Positions 38,809-41,559 of a DNA stretch of 41,559 bases are shown here, in pieces. The DNA is from Spirochaetaceae bacterium UBA6089. GTDB taxonomy: Bacteria > Spirochaetota > Spirochaetia > Treponematales > Rectinemataceae. Position 1 is the stretch's first letter; every line of letters starts with the position of its first letter. Made by a program: the position numbers and the translations under genes. Under the pieces are notes generated by a model that searched no databases, was not told the DNA's origin, and saw only the letters and a program-made list of their open reading frames with translations. The DNA lies in assembly GCA_002435985.1 (NCBI GenBank), contig DIXD01000040.1, positions 314-41,872 on the forward strand. Reading direction: 5' to 3'.

Positions 38809-39096
38809 TTACCTTCTGACCTTAAAATCGATCCAAAGTTCGGGGTCAGGTTGGTATATGGTGATAATCTTGATAAGAGGACGACTCGGATAGCTGCAAT
38901 GTATATGCAACGGCCTATTCTCTTTAGTGTAGCCGAGAATAAGACAACTCGGGCCATATTAGTCGTCCGGGTAGTCTTCAATTACTTCGCTTTTCCCTGC
39001 CACCGCATCTTCCAATTCTAACACACTTATATCCCGAATAATACTTTGATCGACAGCATGTTTGGAGTATTCGTAATGACGTTGCTTATTATGAAT
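38809..39096 (-). pseudogene. DUF4258-type protein, broken by one stop codon
   Basis: Read on the minus strand from about 39096, the frame gives YEYSKHAVDQSIIRDISVLE, then EDAVAGKSEVIEDYPDD, a TAA (38961-38959), then YGPSCLILGYTKENRPLHIH and a final stop at 38809. This is the whole DUF4258 pattern (SKHA, RDIS, IEDYPDD, GPSCLILG, PLHIHCSY) with one in-frame stop where the family often has Lys, so a single A-to-T change of AAA or AAG could explain it. No ATG precedes it after the upstream in-frame stop. DUF4258 proteins often sit in two-gene toxin-antitoxin-like loci; downstream of AAGGAGG only a 10-codon frame (MIETPVYKYR) remains of a possible partner. Confidence 0.75.
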
Positions 39097-39158
39097 GGGT
39101 ACTGGTCATGTCCGGTTTGGTGTTTGCCGTTCTCTATGGCGGCGGCTTTGGAGAAAGC

Positions 39159-39446
39159 TTAAAGTTTAATGGCGTGCTCTAAAAGCTTTTGGGCGAATGG
39201 GCTCTTTTTTAGTTCTTCTCGGGTGTAGATAAAAAGGTCCAGGCTTAATGGAAAGCGGTCCGGTAGGTAAGTCGGTACCCGGTTATAAGGCTTTTGGCTG
39301 TCGTTTTTAATCAAGATTATCAGGTCCACATCGCTATATGGGGTATAGGTCCCTTTGGCCCAGGAACCGCAGAGATAGACATCTATTACCTCCGGTCTTG
39401 TCTTTAGGTGGGCCACATACTCTTGCAGTGCCCTTTTAACAGCCAT
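39159..39446 (-). CDS. Minimal nucleotidyltransferase (MNT), antitoxin-type
   Basis: A 95-residue minimal nucleotidyltransferase with GSWAKGTYTPYSDVDLIIL carrying the GS...SDxD metal-binding motif, and SLDLFIYT supplying the third Asp. MNT proteins act as antitoxins of HEPN toxins, in characterised cases by AMPylating or poly-adenylylating the toxin. I chose ATG 39446: it starts one base after the HEPN gene stop, and the longer frame to 39632 lies entirely within that gene. All catalytic residues are present. Confidence 0.85.
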   Translation of the reverse strand: MAVKRALQEYVAHLKTRPEVIDVYLCGSWAKGTYTPYSDVDLIILIKNDSQKPYNRVPTYLPDRFPLSLDLFIYTREELKKSPFAQKLLEHAIKL

Positions 39447-39447
39447 T

Positions 39448-39840
39448 TCATTTATCGAGATAATTCTTACAGAACTCAATAATCTCACCCGCAATCTTGA
39501 TTGCCGATTCTGATTCTCCAGACGTGTAGAAATCTGTCGGAGCGCCGCTGTCGAAGCCATTGGGATAACGCGACGGTATGTAATGTTTGTCAATAACCTT
39601 TCCTTTATCGATGAGTTCCTTTGGGACAGCAATTTCCGGCGGCAGGTTGGCTAATAAAATACTCACCATATGCCCCCAGGCATCAAGGTGGAGTTTTTGA
39701 AATAATGCCTTGATTGCTTTTTCTGCTGCTTGCTGGGCTGAAAAACACGACCATTCATAATCTCCAGCAGCAAGGGAATTCTTTGCATGTCTATAGTCTG
39801 CGTCTGCTTGTCGCATCCAATCCCTGCTTCTTTCAGGCAT
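39448..39840 (-). CDS. HEPN-domain protein, partner of the MNT
   Basis: 130 residues, a single HEPN domain: WMRQADADYRHAKNSLAAGDYEWSCFSAQQAAEKAIKALF is the typical first half, HYIPSRYPNGF and ESAIKIAGEIIEFCKNYL the second. HEPN toxins are RNases when they carry R-x4-6-H; I see RYPNG but no such His, so this one may lack RNase activity or use another mode. GGGAGGGG lies a few bases before ATG 39840. With the MNT gene one base downstream it forms a classic HEPN-MNT toxin-antitoxin arrangement. Confidence 0.85.
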   Translation of the reverse strand: MPERSRDWMRQADADYRHAKNSLAAGDYEWSCFSAQQAAEKAIKALFQKLHLDAWGHMVSILLANLPPEIAVPKELIDKGKVIDKHYIPSRYPNGFDSGAPTDFYTSGESESAIKIAGEIIEFCKNYLDK

Positions 39841-39891
39841 ATAGGACCCCTCCCTCTGGAGTTCTATCAGAAAATTATTTTCATTGATTAT

Positions 39892-39920
39892 ATAATAACA
39901 TGTAAACGCGGTCTAAACAA
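39892..39920 (-). promoter_or_regulatory. Candidate promoter of the HEPN-MNT operon
   Basis: On the minus strand TTGTTT (39920-39915), 17 bp, TATTAT (39897-39892). The region is very AT-rich, so chance matches are possible. Confidence 0.45.
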
Positions 39921-39979
39921 ATAGCCCCTTCACTACGACAAACGCACGAACCCGGCAGGAGCCGGATCCATAGTTCCAT

Positions 39980-40285
39980 GTGTTCGGAAGAATTATGTTC
40001 CCCGACTCAAAGCTTGGTACCTGGCAAAAAAGAGAGAAGCTTATGCTCGGAAACTCCGACTTTACCGATGACGACCTCTACCGTTCCTTCAGATTTTTCT
40101 CAGCGTATAGCCAGGATCTCATCGCCCTCTTGATCATCAGAATCCTCGAAGTGAAGGATACTATATTCAGGAACTATGGTAATTCGTCTGTGCTGAGGAA
40201 GATCGGCTTCTTGACCGGATTGGACTTTTTGTTATTTTCTTGGGTCTGCGCGCCTGATGGTGTGGAGAACACAAGGATCGCCTAA
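39980..40285 (+). pseudogene. Probable transposase N-terminal remnant
   Basis: A 101-codon frame whose first half (FGRIMFPDSKLGTWQKREKL, then DDDLYRSFRFFSAYSQDLIALL) resembles the N-terminal region of IS1634/IS4-type transposases (pattern R-I-x-P-x-S-K-x-x-T, then D-[DE]-[IL]-Y-R-[AS]). The second half does not fit the family, and no DDE domain follows before the next core gene. It is read as a truncated, perhaps frameshifted relic. Confidence 0.5.
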
Positions 40286-40328
40286 TCCTTTGCCTTGACT
40301 GCTGCAGGTTATGGGGAAAAACGATACA

Positions 40329-41495
40329 TCACTTCAGGACTTTTCCTTTCACATAAACAGAGCAGCATCGGACGCCTATCGCCAGCGCGAGGAGGCTGAG
40401 TTCGACTGGGATGTGCTGAAAGCCTAGCCCTCCTCCTGCGACGCTGAGGAAGGCGAGCGCTGCTGTCATGGCGGAGAGGGCCCTCGATGTTTTCGATTGT
40501 GGTGCGCGGTGGGAGACGATGAGCGCCGCCAGGGGAAGGGGGTTTGCCCACAAGAGGTTCAGGTTGAATCCGACTTCGGGGTAGCCGGCCGCGAGCCAGA
40601 AGAGGAGGATGCTTGTGCCTGCAATGATGGCCAGAGCGAAAAGGGCGCAATCGAAGATCAGCATCCTTTTTCCCACGTGCGGGAGCAAGGAAATGAGCGA
40701 TATGGAGAGAATGAGTAGCGAGATGGCCAGTGGCGTTATCCTCAGCGCCGGAGGGGGTGCTTTTTTGGCCTGGTACACGACTGACGAGCTTTGTACGAAT
40801 GGAACCTGTTCGGGGTGTTCGTTGACGTTGGACGCGGCGGCAGCCATGTCCATCAGTTGTTTCGGCAGGAACAGTGGGGCATCGGGGGGCCGGGGTTTGT
40901 CTGCAGCAGGGCCGAGGAGCAGGTCGATGCCGGTGCGGAGCCAGGGGTTGTCTATCATCGCCTGGTAGAGCTGATCCCGCAGCGAGGTGTTGTGCTGCGC
41001 CGCATTTTCCACATCCGGGGAAGTGCAGAAGGGCGCCAATAGATCCCACACTCTGGTCGCACAGTTGTCCGTGAAGTAGCGATAATTGTAGATGCGATTT
41101 TCGGGGCGAATGTCGTGTTTCAGCGCAGCTATGAGTGTTTCGATCTGGTCTGAGTCGAGGTTCAGCACTTGTTCGATGATGGTGCGATTTTCGACGTCGC
41201 GGTAGAAGGCAAAACTCTCTTGTGTGTCCAATGCGGCGACCATGAACTCCATATGGCCTGTCAACATGCCTAGCGCGAACCGTGCATCGAAGGAATGGAC
41301 GGAGATCCCGTAATTGTAGAGTCTGTCGGTGCCCTTCTGTCGGTCTACGATTCGGATCGCGCTATGACCGAATGCCGCGTAGAGGGAAGGTCCGGGGAGT
41401 ATGGTGATAAGCGATACGGTGATCTCCTCGGAAGGGGCAGAGAGGAGGGGGACAGGGTGTATGGCTACGATGGCCGCGAGGGTCAATATGAGCAT
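40329..41495 (-). CDS. DUF4105 / Lnb-type periplasmic-domain membrane protein
   Basis: An N-terminal hydrophobic signal is followed by a periplasmic domain of the DUF4105 type, annotated as the Lnb N-terminal domain. Landmarks are GPSLYAAFGHSAIRIVD, DRLYNYGISVHSFDARFALGMLTGHMEF, IEQVLNLDSDQIETL and RIYNYRYFTDNCATRVWDLL. The conserved His (FGHS) and Cys (DNCAT) suit a catalytic pair. Four to five membrane helices fill the C-terminus. Related proteins have been linked to lipoprotein N-acylation in other phyla; that function here is only a possibility. The frame is open to the right edge. ATG 41495 was chosen; GTG 41516 and TTG 41552 are alternatives. Confidence 0.78.
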   Translation of the reverse strand: MLILTLAAIVAIHPVPLLSAPSEEITVSLITILPGPSLYAAFGHSAIRIVDRQKGTDRLYNYGISVHSFDARFALGMLTGHMEFMVAALDTQESFAFYRDVENRTIIEQVLNLDSDQIETLIAALKHDIRPENRIYNYRYFTDNCATRVWDLLAPFCTSPDVENAAQHNTSLRDQLYQAMIDNPWLRTGIDLLLGPAADKPRPPDAPLFLPKQLMDMAAAASNVNEHPEQVPFVQSSSVVYQAKKAPPPALRITPLAISLLILSISLISLLPHVGKRMLIFDCALFALAIIAGTSILLFWLAAGYPEVGFNLNLLWANPLPLAALIVSHRAPQSKTSRALSAMTAALAFLSVAGGGLGFQHIPVELSLLALAIGVRCCSVYVKGKVLK

Positions 41496-41522
41496 GCTGC
41501 GGGAGTGTGTGTGCACGTCAGA

Positions 41523-41552
41523 ACTATAATCTTCCTCGATGGGGAGATGCAA
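41523..41552 (-). promoter_or_regulatory. Candidate promoter of the DUF4105 gene
   Basis: On the minus strand TTGCAT (41552-41547), 18 bp, TATAGT (41528-41523). If used, translation would begin at GTG 41516 or ATG 41495 rather than further upstream. Confidence 0.4.
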
Positions 41553-41559
41553 GCGCGCC

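Noticed and set aside
38879..38968. GGACGACT...AGTCGTCC inverted repeat
   Set aside because: Both arms lie within the DUF4258 reading frame and are explained by coding sequence; chance pairing is likely.
1..41559. CRISPR array
   Set aside because: All repeats seen are coding minisatellites or IS ends; none shows regular repeats with unique spacers, and no cas gene is present.

Overview
The window reads as the chromosome of a high-GC spirochaete, most likely a Treponema/Spirochaeta-type relative. The clearest pointers are two adjacent FadL/UPF0164-type outer-membrane barrels sharing an LPKDARSMGMGG-type N-terminus, many periplasmic TPR proteins, bactofilin, and two SLT-type lytic transglycosylases. 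The species assignment is an inference; no rRNA gene is present.

Region 1 (1-15.5 kb) is core genome. It holds a 5'-truncated B3/B4-domain protein, the t6A enzyme Sua5, a translationally coupled minus-strand operon (unknown protein, methyltransferase, large TPR-SLT transglycosylase), and a CPBP-type membrane protease. A plus-strand run follows: a ComEC-like protein without a nuclease-like C-terminal domain, KsgA, bactofilin, a TPR protein and the MtaB-type methylthiotransferase. Next comes a lipoprotein plus outer-membrane barrel operon, behind a strong promoter overlapped by a Fur/PerR-like palindrome, and then a second barrel.

Region 2 (15.5-30.4 kb) is also mostly core. It contains tRNA-Lys, malQ, and a complete three-gene archaic (Csu-like) chaperone-usher operon encoding chaperone, usher and one two-domain subunit. 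Then come tRNA-Val and tRNA-Phe, galE with a coupled M20 peptidase, a lipoprotein/LysM-SLT transglycosylase pair, a TPR protein coupled to a TIGR02757 protein, and tRNA-Pro.

Region 3 (30.4-40.3 kb) starts next to tRNA-Pro and is accessory DNA with visibly different base and codon use. It carries a type III restriction-modification operon with a small protein and a nucleotidyltransferase embedded between mod and res, an attC-like element, a retropepsin-like protein, and a complete IS4-type element with 30-bp terminal repeats. It also has a GNAT acetyltransferase, IS-like repeats, a DUF4258 pseudogene killed by one stop codon, a HEPN/minimal-nucleotidyltransferase pair and a transposase remnant. 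Core-like DNA returns at the right edge with a DUF4105/Lnb-type membrane protein.

Two themes stand out. Several otherwise conserved proteins carry in-frame tandem-repeat insertions (periods of 60, 21 and 48 bp), which suggests frame-preserving repeat expansion in this genome. The accessory region layers defence and toxin-antitoxin-type genes, some intact and some decaying.
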